Below are positions 45,288-54,791 of a stretch of 64,000 nt of DNA, in pieces (the first letter of the stretch is position 1; each line of letters opens with the position of its first letter). Position numbers and translations under genes: made by a program. The notes under the pieces are model-generated. The model was not told the DNA's origin. It saw only the letters and a program-made list of their open reading frames with translations, and ran no database searches. Where the stretch lies: contig NZ_QRUF01000004.1 in NCBI RefSeq assembly GCF_003458415.1, positions 2,055-66,054 of the forward strand. The letters run 5' to 3'. The DNA comes from Collinsella sp. AF25-2LB (GTDB taxonomy: Bacteria; Actinomycetota; Coriobacteriia; Coriobacteriales; Coriobacteriaceae).

Positions 45288-47048
45288 GTGGCCGACCAGG
45301 ACATCAAGATGCTCATCGAGCGCATTATGGCCGAGGCCCGGACCCATCAGTCCGCCCGCTTCTCAAACGAAATCTACGCAGACGAGCCGATTCTCAAAAC
45401 CGGCCGACAGATGCAGAATTTCCTCCCCGACCAATACCGCAAGATGCGCGAGATATCGCGCTGGCAGGATGACCCCAAGGGCGGCGCGGGCCGCTGGCTA
45501 TCGGAGGCCGAGCTTTTCTACCGCCAAGGCTTGCTGATGGCCGACTTTGAGGACGACTGTCCCTACAACGGCACCTTTAAGTCGTACTTTCCCACCTACA
45601 ACGCCATGAGCGACCGGCAGTTGCGCGGCTACTTTACCTGGCGTGCCCAAGTGCGCCGCGGAACCGTCGAGGAAACGTCTACGTCCTTTGCCTTTCTGTA
45701 TCTCTATGAGCTGATTTGCAGCATTGGCGTAGATGACCCGCTCGATGGTTTTAACAAGATCAAGGCTTTTTGGGATGTCTATCGCGCCTTCGAGCCCGGC
45801 ATCGACCGATTTGCACGCGTGTGGCTGCAGGATTACGCCGTATTCCACGGGCTCGACCCCAAGCTGCTTCGTGACTCTAAAACCGTCATGTTCGATAACG
45901 CCCTTATCGAGCTGCGACGCGCGGCACGAGACCTTGTCCCAGCACCGGCACCGTCCGGCCAGACCCCTAAGCGTCGCAAAACCTCCGAGCCCACGCTCCC
46001 CCTTCCGCCCGATGAGGTGCGCGAGGAGCGACTCATGGCTGCCATCGACGCACTCTCCACGTACAACCTAAGTAACTCGCGGCTCGACCGCAGCCACCAC
46101 CGCGATCTGCGCCACGTGGCATGCGCCGTGTATGTCCGTATGGCGCGCTACTATGACACGCACCGAAAGACCGGCATCGTGGCGAGTTTATTTGGGGAGG
46201 AGACGGCCATGCCCTACACCATGTTTGCCTCGGCCGTATTCTTTGCGCCCGAGCGCCACGAGGACTGCGAATACCGCCTGGATCCTATCCATATCTACCG
46301 TTGCCAAAACGGCTTTTGGGAATGCATGCGTATCCACGGTAGTAGGCAAAAGAGCAGCAAGCTCGGTGAAATGATGCGCGCCTGCGACCAACGCCTGCGC
46401 CTGGCGCTGGACCCCGCCCATCCCCTTAAGGAAGAAAAGGTCCCCAAATATCTGGCCAAGATTATCGATGACGAGATTGTGGCATGGCTTTCGTGGGACG
46501 CCGCACACCAGCCCGTCAAGATCGATATCGATCTGAGTCAGCTGGGGCACATTCGGAGCGCCGCTGCGCAAACGCGCGAAGCGCTTTTGATCGACGAAGA
46601 GCGCGAGGACGACGCATCCGCAGAAGCCGAGGCAGCGGGCTCAGGGCAACCGGAAGCCGAGCCCGTAGCCGACTCGACGGTCGAGGCGGTCGCGGCACCC
46701 ATTCGGCAGGACTTGACCGACGAGCCGAGCATATCCACCGAACAGTTTGGTGTCGTGGCACCGCTTCTTGCGCCGACGCCCGCGTTCGCAGCTGCTGCGC
46801 CCGCTGACGCCACAAACGAACTCGCGCCTGCCGCAAACGCCTATCTCAGCGCACTGCTCGAGCACAACGCAGTACAGGCGGAATCGGCGGTAGTGCAATC
46901 GGGGCAGAGCGAGGACATGCTCGTCGATACCATCAACGAGGCGCTCTTTGACCTGGTGGGCGACACCGTAATTGAATTTAGCGCGGCAGGGCCGCAGATT
47001 ATTGAGGACTACGAAGCAGACGTGAGAGGATACCTAGACCATGAGTGA
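45288..47048 (+). CDS. TerB_N/TerB_C domain protein, first gene of a three-gene module
   Basis: The 586-residue protein begins at GTG after AGGAGAGGAG. Residues ~65-200 match the TerB_N domain (WLSEAELFYRQGLLM, MSDRQLRGYFTWRAQVRRG, SFAFLYLYELICSIGVDDP). A basic Pro-rich linker follows (~220-240). The C-terminal third, after an acidic Ala-rich spacer, fits TerB_C (QLGHIRSAAAQTREALLIDEE). TerB-type domains occur in tellurite/stress and DNA-processing gene neighbourhoods; the molecular role is unknown. It overlaps the ATPase gene by eight bases, so the two products are probably made together and act as a complex. Confidence 0.85.
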   Translation: MADQDIKMLIERIMAEARTHQSARFSNEIYADEPILKTGRQMQNFLPDQYRKMREISRWQDDPKGGAGRWLSEAELFYRQGLLMADFEDDCPYNGTFKSYFPTYNAMSDRQLRGYFTWRAQVRRGTVEETSTSFAFLYLYELICSIGVDDPLDGFNKIKAFWDVYRAFEPGIDRFARVWLQDYAVFHGLDPKLLRDSKTVMFDNALIELRRAARDLVPAPAPSGQTPKRRKTSEPTLPLPPDEVREERLMAAIDALSTYNLSNSRLDRSHHRDLRHVACAVYVRMARYYDTHRKTGIVASLFGEETAMPYTMFASAVFFAPERHEDCEYRLDPIHIYRCQNGFWECMRIHGSRQKSSKLGEMMRACDQRLRLALDPAHPLKEEKVPKYLAKIIDDEIVAWLSWDAAHQPVKIDIDLSQLGHIRSAAAQTREALLIDEEREDDASAEAEAAGSGQPEAEPVADSTVEAVAAPIRQDLTDEPSISTEQFGVVAPLLAPTPAFAAAAPADATNELAPAANAYLSALLEHNAVQAESAVVQSGQSEDMLVDTINEALFDLVGDTVIEFSAAGPQIIEDYEADVRGYLDHE

Positions 47049-48345
47049 TACCGCATCCGCAGCACCCCGCGTGCCCAAGCGCGTCGCTGCCGTCATTCTC
47101 AACTCGCTCAAGGGCGGCGTGGTCCCGCGCATCGGCCTTCCTTACATCACCGTAGGGCGCGAGGTCGAGATCCGCGCCCTGCTCACCGATCTGAGTCTCA
47201 TTGCCGACGGTGGCGCAAGCTTCCGCTTTCTGGTCGGTCGCTACGGAGCCGGCAAGAGCTTTTTGCTCCAGACCATCCGCACGCACGCCATGGGCGAGGG
47301 ATTCGTCGTCGCCGATGCCGACCTATCCCCTGAGCGCCGCCTGCAGGGCGGCCAGGGACAGGGCCTTGCCACCTACCGTGAGCTCATCCGTAACATATCG
47401 ACTAAAACGCGCCCCGAGGGCGGTGCGCTCAACCTAATCCTCGATCGCTGGGTCGCCTCCTGTGCCGACGCCGACGAGTCTGCCGTCAATGCCCAACTGG
47501 CCCCGCTCGAGGAAATGGTCCACGGCTTCGACTTCACCCGCATGCTCCACCGCTACCGCGCGGCCGTATCCGAGGGCGACGAAGAAGCTATGAGCCGCGT
47601 GACCAAATGGATTCGCGGCGAATACCGCACCAAGAGTGAGGCACGCGCTGAGCTGGGCTCCTCGACCATCATCAGCGATGACGACTGGTACGACTACGTT
47701 AAGCTCATTGCACGCTTTTTGGTCTGCAGCGGCTACAAGGGTATGTTGGTGCTCATCGACGAGCTCGTGAATCTGTATAAGATTCCCAACGCCATCACGC
47801 GCCAGTACAACTACGAGAAGATCCTGACCATGTACAACGACACACTCCAGGGCAAGGCGCAGTACCTGGGCATGATCATGGGCGGCACGCCAACCTCCAT
47901 CGAAGACCGCCGCCGCGGCGTGTTCTCCTACGAGGCCCTGCGCAGCCGACTCGCTCAAGGCCGCTTTGCACGCGAGGACCTTAAGGACATGCTCGCGCCC
48001 ATCATCCGTCTGCAGCCACTCACCTACGAGGAGCTGCTGGTGCTGATCGAAAAACTCATGCAAATTCACGCCGGCTACTTTGGCTGGACGCCCACGCTTA
48101 CCGAGAACGACTTGGTGGACTTCCTCAAGATCGAGTTCGGTCGTGTGGGAGCCGACACACATCTGACGCCGCGTGAAGTCATTCGCGACTTTATCGAGCT
48201 GCTCGACATCCTATGCCAGAACCCCGACGCCAACGTAGCCGAGCTGCTGCAAAGCGTCGGCGGCGACGCGCTGGCGCCGGCAGCAGCAACAGGCGACACC
48301 GGCACCGCAGGCGGTGACCGTAACTTCGCCGAATTCACCATCTAA
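47041..48345 (+). CDS. BrxD-like P-loop ATPase (DUF2791-type)
   Basis: The 434-residue ATPase has Walker A GRYGAGKS (66-73), Walker B GMLVLIDEL (Asp240-Glu241), an RQYNYEKI sensor-like segment and a MIMGGTPTSIEDRRRGVFSYEALRSRL block typical of the ATP-binding proteins called BrxD in type 2 BREX loci. Here no pglX, pglZ or brxC is present, so it is not BREX. Its start lies inside the TerB gene end. A probable role is loading or regulating the helicase encoded next; this is inferred from context. Confidence 0.85.
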   Translation: MSDTASAAPRVPKRVAAVILNSLKGGVVPRIGLPYITVGREVEIRALLTDLSLIADGGASFRFLVGRYGAGKSFLLQTIRTHAMGEGFVVADADLSPERRLQGGQGQGLATYRELIRNISTKTRPEGGALNLILDRWVASCADADESAVNAQLAPLEEMVHGFDFTRMLHRYRAAVSEGDEEAMSRVTKWIRGEYRTKSEARAELGSSTIISDDDWYDYVKLIARFLVCSGYKGMLVLIDELVNLYKIPNAITRQYNYEKILTMYNDTLQGKAQYLGMIMGGTPTSIEDRRRGVFSYEALRSRLAQGRFAREDLKDMLAPIIRLQPLTYEELLVLIEKLMQIHAGYFGWTPTLTENDLVDFLKIEFGRVGADTHLTPREVIRDFIELLDILCQNPDANVAELLQSVGGDALAPAAATGDTGTAGGDRNFAEFTI

Positions 48346-48461
48346 CCTGCCAAAAAGGGATAGGTTTATTTTGGCAGGTTTTATCTGGGCAAACGTTGAA
48401 GCGGTAATGCAGCAAGCCACTGCCCGCCGCGTTGAGAGATTCGCTTTTGAAAGGAGGCCTC

Positions 48462-50906
48462 GTGAACGCCTTTGACCGCTACGCCCCGTTTATCCAAGAC
48501 TTCATCTACTCCCACGATTGGGAGAGCCTGCGCTCCATCCAGGTTGCGGCGGCAGATGCCATCTTCAACACGCAAGACAATGTGCTCCTGACGGCCTCCA
48601 CGGCATCTGGCAAAACCGAGGCAGCCTTCTTTCCCATCCTGACCGAGTTTTGGGAGAACCCGCCCGCAAGCGTGGGCGCCCTCTACATTGGCCCCCTCAA
48701 GGCGCTCATCAATGACCAATTCGTCCGCCTCAACGATCTGTGCGAAGAAGCCGATATCCCTGTCTGGCACTGGCATGGCGATGTCTCGCAGTCGCACAAG
48801 GCTAAGCTCATCAAAAAACCGAGCGGCATCTTGCAGATTACGCCCGAGTCACTCGAGGCGCTCCTGATCCATAAGCACATGGCGATCCCTCGTATGTTCT
48901 GCGACCTGCGCTATGTGGTTATCGACGAAGTCCATTCGCTCATGCGCGGCGACCGCGGCGGGCAGACGCTCTGCCTTATCGAGCGGCTCTCGCGCATGGC
49001 AGGCGTGCAGCCCCGCCGCATCGGTCTGTCGGCAACCATCGGCGACCCCGAGCGCACGGGCGCCTTCCTGTCGCAGGGGACGGGACGCAACTGCGTCATC
49101 CCACGTTTTGAGGAGCCGCGCCGCGTGTGGCGCATCTCCATGGAGCACTTCTACAACTCGGGTCCCCAGGCGCAGCAGCGAGGATTCGCGAGTACAGGTC
49201 CGCAGGAAGCCGAAGTGCTCGCATGCGAGCGCATCGAGGCGGTGGCGCCCACGGCACTGCCCGCCGGCGCCCAAGACATGCGTCACAGCGGGCAGCTCAC
49301 ACAAGAGGAGCGCCGTCAACGTCGTGAGCGGGCACGGGGCAAGGCTGCCCCCAAGGACCGTCGCACTTCCTCAGCCCCCGAGGGCGAAGTCGACATCCCG
49401 CAGGCAACCGAACAGGCACTGCTCAACCCCACCGACACCGCACCCGACAACGCCGACCCCGGCATGGGCTACATCTTTGAGCATACCCGCGGCCGCAAGT
49501 GCCTGGTCTTTGCCAACTCGCGCGAGGAGGCAGAGGCCGTGTGCTCCATGTTGCGCAGCTACTGCGAGAGCCGGCACGAGCCAGACCGCTTTCTAATCCA
49601 TCACGGCAACCTTTCGGCATCGCTGCGCGAGACGGCCGAGGAGCTCATGCGCGACGAAGAGCAGGCGCAGACGACCGTCACCACCTCCACGCTGGAGCTC
49701 GGCATTGATATCGGTCGCCTGGAGCGCGCGTTCCAGATTGACGCGCCGTTTACCGTCAGCTCCTTTTTGCAGCGCATGGGGCGCACAGGCCGTCGCGACC
49801 TTCCGCCCGAGATGTGGTTTGTCATGCGCGAGGAAGAACCCGAGCCGCGCACGATGATGCCCGAAACGATACCCTGGAAGCTCCTGCAGGGCATCGCACT
49901 CGTACAACTCTATCGCGAGGAAAAGTGGGTCGAGCCGCCCGAGCTCGATCGACTCCCCTACAGCCTGCTCTACCACCAGACCATGTCGACGCTCGCCAGC
50001 ACCGGCGAGCTCACGCCGGCCGAGCTTGCTCAGCGCGTGCTCACGCTCAGCTATTTCCACCGCGTCTCGGCCGATGACTATCGCGTACTGCTGCGCCACC
50101 TCATCAAGATCGACCACATCCAGGTCACCGAGGGCGGTGAGCTCATCGTGGGTCTCGCGGGCGAGCGCATCATTAACAACTTTAAGTTCTACGCTGTGTT
50201 CCAGGAAAACGAGGAGTTCACCGTTCGCAGCGAGTCGGCCGAGTTGGGCACGATCGTCAATCCGCCACCGCCCGGTGAGCGCATCGCCATAGCCGGGCAC
50301 TGCTGGATAGTCGAGGAAGTGGACTGGAAGCGACACACCGTCTTTGCCACGCAAGTCAAAGGTCGTGTGCCGGCATACTTTGGCGACTGCCCCGGCGACA
50401 TTAACACGCATGTACTCGAGCGCATGCGCAAGGCGCTCAACGAGCACGCGGCATATCCGTACCTCATGGGCAACGCACGGGCACGCCTTGCACAGGCTCG
50501 TCATACCGCCGAGATTTCGGGTGCGGGGACCAAACCGCTCATCAACCTGGGTGGCGACACCTGGGTGCTCTTCCCCTGGTTGGGCAGCTACGCCTTTCTG
50601 GCGCTCGAACGTATGCTCAAGATTAAGTGTGCCGCGGAGCTGGGCCTTCGCGGGCTCGATCCGTCGCGTCCATACTTTATGCAGTTTAAGATGAAGGCCG
50701 ACGAGGAGACGTTCTTTGAGGTGCTCGCAGCCGAGGCCGAAAAGGACTTCGACCCCATCGAGCTCGTCTATCCCGGCGAGGTGCCTTACTTTGATCGTTA
50801 CGATGAGTTCGTTCCCGAAGAGCTCGTGCGCAAGGGCTTTGCCGAAGGCGTGCTCGACATCGAAGACATGAAGCAGCGCGTTCTCGGCTGGCGCGACCAC
50901 GCCTAA
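48462..50906 (+). CDS. Lhr-like SF2 DEAD/DEAH-box helicase
   Basis: The 814-residue protein starts at GTG 48462 with AGGAGG upstream. It shows Walker A ASTASGKT (45-52), DEVH (155-158), SATIG, STLELGIDIG and QRMGRTGRR, the motif set of Lhr/BrxHI-type helicases. A basic low-complexity insert (about residues 275-310, RRQRRERARGKAAPKDRR) splits the two RecA domains, and a ~400-residue C-terminal region follows. It is 116 bases after the ATPase gene. ATP-driven 3'-5' unwinding of DNA or DNA:RNA is expected from the family. A nested hairpin directly follows the stop. Confidence 0.88.
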   Translation: MNAFDRYAPFIQDFIYSHDWESLRSIQVAAADAIFNTQDNVLLTASTASGKTEAAFFPILTEFWENPPASVGALYIGPLKALINDQFVRLNDLCEEADIPVWHWHGDVSQSHKAKLIKKPSGILQITPESLEALLIHKHMAIPRMFCDLRYVVIDEVHSLMRGDRGGQTLCLIERLSRMAGVQPRRIGLSATIGDPERTGAFLSQGTGRNCVIPRFEEPRRVWRISMEHFYNSGPQAQQRGFASTGPQEAEVLACERIEAVAPTALPAGAQDMRHSGQLTQEERRQRRERARGKAAPKDRRTSSAPEGEVDIPQATEQALLNPTDTAPDNADPGMGYIFEHTRGRKCLVFANSREEAEAVCSMLRSYCESRHEPDRFLIHHGNLSASLRETAEELMRDEEQAQTTVTTSTLELGIDIGRLERAFQIDAPFTVSSFLQRMGRTGRRDLPPEMWFVMREEEPEPRTMMPETIPWKLLQGIALVQLYREEKWVEPPELDRLPYSLLYHQTMSTLASTGELTPAELAQRVLTLSYFHRVSADDYRVLLRHLIKIDHIQVTEGGELIVGLAGERIINNFKFYAVFQENEEFTVRSESAELGTIVNPPPPGERIAIAGHCWIVEEVDWKRHTVFATQVKGRVPAYFGDCPGDINTHVLERMRKALNEHAAYPYLMGNARARLAQARHTAEISGAGTKPLINLGGDTWVLFPWLGSYAFLALERMLKIKCAAELGLRGLDPSRPYFMQFKMKADEETFFEVLAAEAEKDFDPIELVYPGEVPYFDRYDEFVPEELVRKGFAEGVLDIEDMKQRVLGWRDHA

Positions 50907-50995
50907 GACCAGTCTTTTTTGGGACGGGGCTTGTTGAGCTACTTTGGGCATGACCAAGAAGTAGCTAAAAGAGCCCCACCACAAACAGACTGGTC
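50907..50995. repeat. Nested hairpin after the helicase gene
   Basis: An outer GACCAGTCT (50907-50915) pairs with AGACTGGTC (50987-50995). Inside, GGGGCT...GAGCTACTT pairs with AAGTAGCT...GAGCCCC. TTTTTT after the first outer arm gives a terminator-like element. It separates the plus-strand module from the convergent spermidine-synthase-like gene. Confidence 0.7.
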
Positions 50996-51008
50996 GCAGG
51001 GAGACGTG

Positions 51009-51884
51009 CTAGTCGTGGAGAGCAGTGCCGAGGAAGTCGGTGTCGAAGGGCACAGCTTCGGCAAAGACATAGTCGCCGTCGCTGGCGATGAGCAGGTAGT
51101 TTTCCTCGCCGCCGAACTTCGCATCGCCACATGGGACCACCCAGGCATGGGCGAATACCTCGAGTGCCGTGGCAGCGCAGTCGCGCAGGAACGTCACGTC
51201 GCTCCCCTCGTTTGCGCTCACGATATTGGCGACGTAGACGCCACCAACATTTAGGCTGCCCCGCACTAAACGCAACGCCTCAACCGTCGCCAACTCGCGT
51301 ACGGGCTCGGCACCGCCAAAGCAATCGCTCACGACCGCGTCATAGCGACGATGGCCCACGCTCGTCACACCCAGATACGAGCGAGCCTCAGCGGTTATCA
51401 CCCGCAGGCGATCGCCCGCCGCGCGCTCCAGCTCGTCTAGGTAGAACCAGCGGCGCGCCAGGCGCGTAATCTCTCCGTCATACTCGATGACGTCCATGCG
51501 CAAGCCCTCGTGCGACATCAGGGCGAATTTAGGATAGGCAAACCCGCCGCCGCCCAGCATAAGAATGCGGTCGATACCGTGACCATAAGCGTCGCGCATC
51601 GCATCCTCGGCCTCAAACACGTCGTTAAACGCGCGATAGTACGCAAAGACGGGCTCCGCCCAGCGCTCACCAACGTAACTCGCGCTTTGGTAGACGCCGC
51701 CTTGCACCAATACGCGGACTTCGTCGCCGCCCTCGTCGTGCACGCGTTTCACACGCGCCAAGCCATTGCGGGTTCGCGCAACCTGCAGACAGGCAGCACG
51801 AACAGCGACGGCGGCCGCACCAAGCGCCGCGGCTCCCAGAGCAACGCCGGCAACGACGCCGGCAGAAACACTCGGCTTGTTCAT
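51009..51884 (-). CDS. Spermidine-synthase-like methyltransferase-fold protein, membrane-anchored
   Basis: The 291-residue protein has one N-terminal Ala/Val-rich hydrophobic segment (about 8-30), then a spermidine-synthase-type Rossmann domain: GHGIDRILMLGGGGFAYPKFAL, MDVIEYDGEITRLARRWF, YDAVVSDCFGGAEPV. The polyamine-site D-x-F residues of true SpeE are not obvious, so the substrate is uncertain. It begins immediately after the Elp3 stop, with the Shine-Dalgarno GGAG inside the elp3 end, so the two are cotranscribed. Confidence 0.8.
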   Translation of the reverse strand: MNKPSVSAGVVAGVALGAAALGAAAVAVRAACLQVARTRNGLARVKRVHDEGGDEVRVLVQGGVYQSASYVGERWAEPVFAYYRAFNDVFEAEDAMRDAYGHGIDRILMLGGGGFAYPKFALMSHEGLRMDVIEYDGEITRLARRWFYLDELERAAGDRLRVITAEARSYLGVTSVGHRRYDAVVSDCFGGAEPVRELATVEALRLVRGSLNVGGVYVANIVSANEGSDVTFLRDCAATALEVFAHAWVVPCGDAKFGGEENYLLIASDGDYVFAEAVPFDTDFLGTALHD

Positions 51885-53792
51885 CTAGAGCTCCTTTTGC
51901 AGATAAAGGCCATGGTCATAAAATCCAAGATGGCGATAGTACTCGCGCGTGCCAATCGCGCTAATCACGTTGATACGCGCATAACCCGCATCCCGGGCAA
52001 TCTCGCACGCACGCTCTACGAGCAAACGCCCCAACCCGTGATGTTGCGCCGCCTGGCCCTGATCGCCCACGCGCGCCGCCATGCCATACACGTGCACCTC
52101 GCGAATCATCGCCTCGTCCGGCGTCGTCGGCAACTCGTCCGCATGTGCGGCAACAAACGAATGGTCGGGCAGCGACAACCGCAAAAAGCCCGCGATCTTG
52201 CCCCGCGGCGTCACCCACTGCAAAAAGCGCTCGTGAGTCACCGGCGTCTCGTACGCCACTTCCTCATCAAGAGAAAGCTCATCCAAGTCGGCACCCGCGG
52301 TACTGATCTCGCGATAGCGAATCTCGCGCACCACTGTGCCTTCTCCACGAGCCGCCAAGCGATTCTCGACGAGCTGACGCAGGTTGGGCTTCTTGTTGCC
52401 CACCATGATGTCATCGGAGCTAAAGTCGCGGATCATGCGACTGATGCGGCAGAACGCCGGCGTCACCACGATGTCATCGGCCAGTACATCGAGCAGCTCC
52501 TCCTCGGTATAGGGACGCCACTTGCCACGCTCATAGCAGCCCACCAGACGCGAGCCCTCGATGAGTGCACACGGATAGACTTTGACCTCGTCGGGCATAA
52601 AGGCCCCCTCGGTCACAAAGCGCTCGTAGTCGCGCTTGTCCCCTTCGGGCGTGGCGCCCAGCAAGTTGAGCATAAAATGCGCGTGAATCTTAAAGCCAAA
52701 CAGGCGCGCAAGCGAAAACGCCCGCTCGATCTGCGCCACCGAAATGCGCCGCTCGTTGATATCGAGCAGGTGCTGGTCGAGGCTCTGGATGCCCATCTGG
52801 ATCTTGGTGCAGCCCAGGCGGCGGATAAGCGTGAGGGCCTTCGGCGTTACGGCATCGGGGCGCGTCTCGATAACGAGTCCCACCACGCGATGCTTCGCCG
52901 TCTCGTTGATGCGCTGTTGACGTTCAAGCTCCTCCATCGTTGCCGTCTGCCACTCGGCGACTTCGCCCCACGGCGTACCGGGGCCGTACAGACGACGCAC
53001 CGCACGGTTGTAGCCGCCCACGGCAGCATCCACACGCCCCTGGTCGTCGGCAACGCCGGCAGCAAGCTCGACCTCGTCTGTCGCAATGCCGGCTGCCCGA
53101 TAGCGCTCGCGACGCTCCGCTACCACCGGCGGCAGGGCATCGGCGGGAGCGTCATCGAGCAGGCGCCCCGCCTCGGCACGACTGATGCCCGGACGCGCCA
53201 ACATGGGGTTTGCCGCCACGCCGGCGACGGCATCGTCATTGAGCGCACGGAAAAGCTCCGACATAAACCACGTCTGATACCCTTCCGGATAGTCGCTCCA
53301 GGTGCCACCGAGCACGATGAGCTCTATCTTATCGGTCGCATGCCCCATCTGCGAAAGCGCCGTCAAACGGGCGCTCACCTGCAGATATGGATCGAAGCAG
53401 TTTTGCTCTGCACGGGCGCACGCCGGCTCGGCGTGCAGATAGCTTTTGGGCATGCGCAGGTCGTTGGGGCAAAACAGGCAATCGCCCGAGCACGGCCACG
53501 GCTTGGTGATGACGGTAATGGTCGCTACGCCCGAAGCCGTGCGACGAGGCTTCATGCGTAGCACCTGCAGCAGTTGACGCTCTAGCTCGGCGTCGACATT
53601 CCATACCGTCCAACGAGCCGGCTCCTCGCGCTTCACCCGCTGGTAAAACGGCAGCAGGCGACGCTTGGCCAGATCGCGCTTGTCGGCACCCTCACGGCGT
53701 GCCTCGGCATGTATCAGTTTGACGAGCGCTTTGTCGTCCACGGTCTCGCCGCGACGCAGAGCCTCGAGTATGTTCAAGATAATCTGTTCCAT
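51885..53792 (-). CDS. elp3: Elp3-type radical SAM/GNAT tRNA-modifying enzyme
   Basis: The 635-residue protein has a radical SAM domain with Cys motif PCSGDCLFC (CxxxCxxC), the Elp3-like ELIVLGGTWSDYPEGYQTWF, IETRPDAVTPKALTLIRRLGCTKIQMGIQSLD, FKIHAHFMLNLLGATPEGD and GSRLVGCY, then a C-terminal GNAT acetyltransferase domain (VYGMAARVGDQGQAAQHHGLGRLLVERACEIA). Elp3 puts a carboxymethyl-type group on U34 of tRNAs using acetyl-CoA and SAM. It works without Elongator subunits in bacteria and archaea that have it. It is less common in bacteria and is found here with two other tRNA-related genes within 5 kb. Confidence 0.92.
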   Translation of the reverse strand: MEQIILNILEALRRGETVDDKALVKLIHAEARREGADKRDLAKRRLLPFYQRVKREEPARWTVWNVDAELERQLLQVLRMKPRRTASGVATITVITKPWPCSGDCLFCPNDLRMPKSYLHAEPACARAEQNCFDPYLQVSARLTALSQMGHATDKIELIVLGGTWSDYPEGYQTWFMSELFRALNDDAVAGVAANPMLARPGISRAEAGRLLDDAPADALPPVVAERRERYRAAGIATDEVELAAGVADDQGRVDAAVGGYNRAVRRLYGPGTPWGEVAEWQTATMEELERQQRINETAKHRVVGLVIETRPDAVTPKALTLIRRLGCTKIQMGIQSLDQHLLDINERRISVAQIERAFSLARLFGFKIHAHFMLNLLGATPEGDKRDYERFVTEGAFMPDEVKVYPCALIEGSRLVGCYERGKWRPYTEEELLDVLADDIVVTPAFCRISRMIRDFSSDDIMVGNKKPNLRQLVENRLAARGEGTVVREIRYREISTAGADLDELSLDEEVAYETPVTHERFLQWVTPRGKIAGFLRLSLPDHSFVAAHADELPTTPDEAMIREVHVYGMAARVGDQGQAAQHHGLGRLLVERACEIARDAGYARINVISAIGTREYYRHLGFYDHGLYLQKEL

Positions 53793-53810
53793 GCCCCCAT
53801 TGTAAAGGCA

Positions 53811-53844
53811 AAGGCGCCGAAGCCAATCTCGGCTTCGACGCCTT
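53811..53844 (-). terminator. Terminator after the DUF4097 gene
   Basis: AAGGCG-c-CGAAGCC (53811-53824) pairs with GGCTTCG-a-CGCCTT (53831-53844) across a short loop, with one mismatch. On the minus strand it is followed by TGCCTTTAC. It separates the XRE/DUF4097 operon from elp3. Confidence 0.75.
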
Positions 53845-53891
53845 CACCAAACAGCGCGTCTATATCTTCGCCTAGGCTTTCGTCTGCCTCA

Positions 53892-54791
53892 CTACTCCGA
53901 ATCAAACGACATGTCGCCCGAACCGACCTCAAAACGATACGTGGCAGACTTATCGCCGTTATCGAATTCAAGATTCAAAACGGTCTCGCCGTCGTAGCCA
54001 AGCGGAAGGAAATCGCTCTCGAAGTCGCCGCTGCCCAAGGTGAGGCTCGCCTTAAAGCCCGTCGAGTTCGGAACCGTCATCTCCACATCGCCCGAGCCCA
54101 CGCTCACGTCCATCGACTTCGCGGGGGCCTGGTAGAGCTCGAACGTCACATCGCCCGAACCGACCTCGGCATTCAGGGTATCGGTCACGGTACCCGTAAA
54201 CTCGACGTCTCCCGAGTCCAAAGTCAGGTTGAGGTCATGACACGCAATGCCCGCGACCGTCAGATCACCCGATCCCACATTCGCTGTGATGCCCACCATG
54301 TTATCGGCAACATCGCGCGGCAGTTCGACGGTAACCGTGCGGTCAATGGCGCGCTCGTCATCGCAATCGAACTGGCGAATCTTGAGCGTAGAACCCTTGA
54401 TTTCGGCCAGGTTCTGGGTTGCCGCATCGAAGGCAACGGTCCCCGTTGCCACGCGACCGCTTTCAATTACGCGCACTGGCCCGCCGGAGACGTGTTTGAC
54501 CTCGACCGTGCCCGACGTCACGTCCAAATCAAGCGATGTGAACGCGTCGGCATCAAACGTTTCGCTCGAAAGCTGTTGAGGCCGAGCGGAATAGTTACCG
54601 CTATCCAAAAGATCGTCCTCGTCAAGCGCATCGTCCATACCAGACAAGCCGGATACAACATCGTCGAGATCCCACGGGCCATCAAAATGAATCAATGTCC
54701 GCGAAACGCCAAAGACAAGCCCAACAATGAGCACAAACGCTCCGATGCCAACACCCAGGCGTACCTTGGATTCATGCGAAAGCTTCATCAT
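53892..54791 (-). CDS. DUF4097-type repeat protein, membrane-anchored
   Basis: The 299-residue protein has a hydrophobic segment at about 12-30, so it is anchored with the rest outside. An acidic linker is followed by a right-handed beta-helix-like domain with recurring SGDV/SGDL strands (VGSGDLTVAG, LDSGDVEFTG, VGSGDVTFEL, VGSGDVEMTV, LGSGDFESD, VGSGDMSFD), the DUF4097/DUF4098 'putative adhesin' pattern. Function is unknown; the family often pairs with small regulators. Its ATG overlaps the stop of the upstream HTH gene by four bases. Confidence 0.85.
   Translation of the reverse strand: MMKLSHESKVRLGVGIGAFVLIVGLVFGVSRTLIHFDGPWDLDDVVSGLSGMDDALDEDDLLDSGNYSARPQQLSSETFDADAFTSLDLDVTSGTVEVKHVSGGPVRVIESGRVATGTVAFDAATQNLAEIKGSTLKIRQFDCDDERAIDRTVTVELPRDVADNMVGITANVGSGDLTVAGIACHDLNLTLDSGDVEFTGTVTDTLNAEVGSGDVTFELYQAPAKSMDVSVGSGDVEMTVPNSTGFKASLTLGSGDFESDFLPLGYDGETVLNLEFDNGDKSATYRFEVGSGDMSFDSE

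Noticed and set aside
45288..50906. A BREX or full Pgl system
   Set aside because: Only a BrxD-like ATPase and a helicase are shared; methyltransferase PglX, phosphatase PglZ and BrxC/PglY are not in the window.
51510..53561. 683-residue frame antisense to elp3 and the spermidine-synthase-like gene
   Set aside because: His/Arg-rich shadow; the minus-strand genes have clear catalytic motifs.
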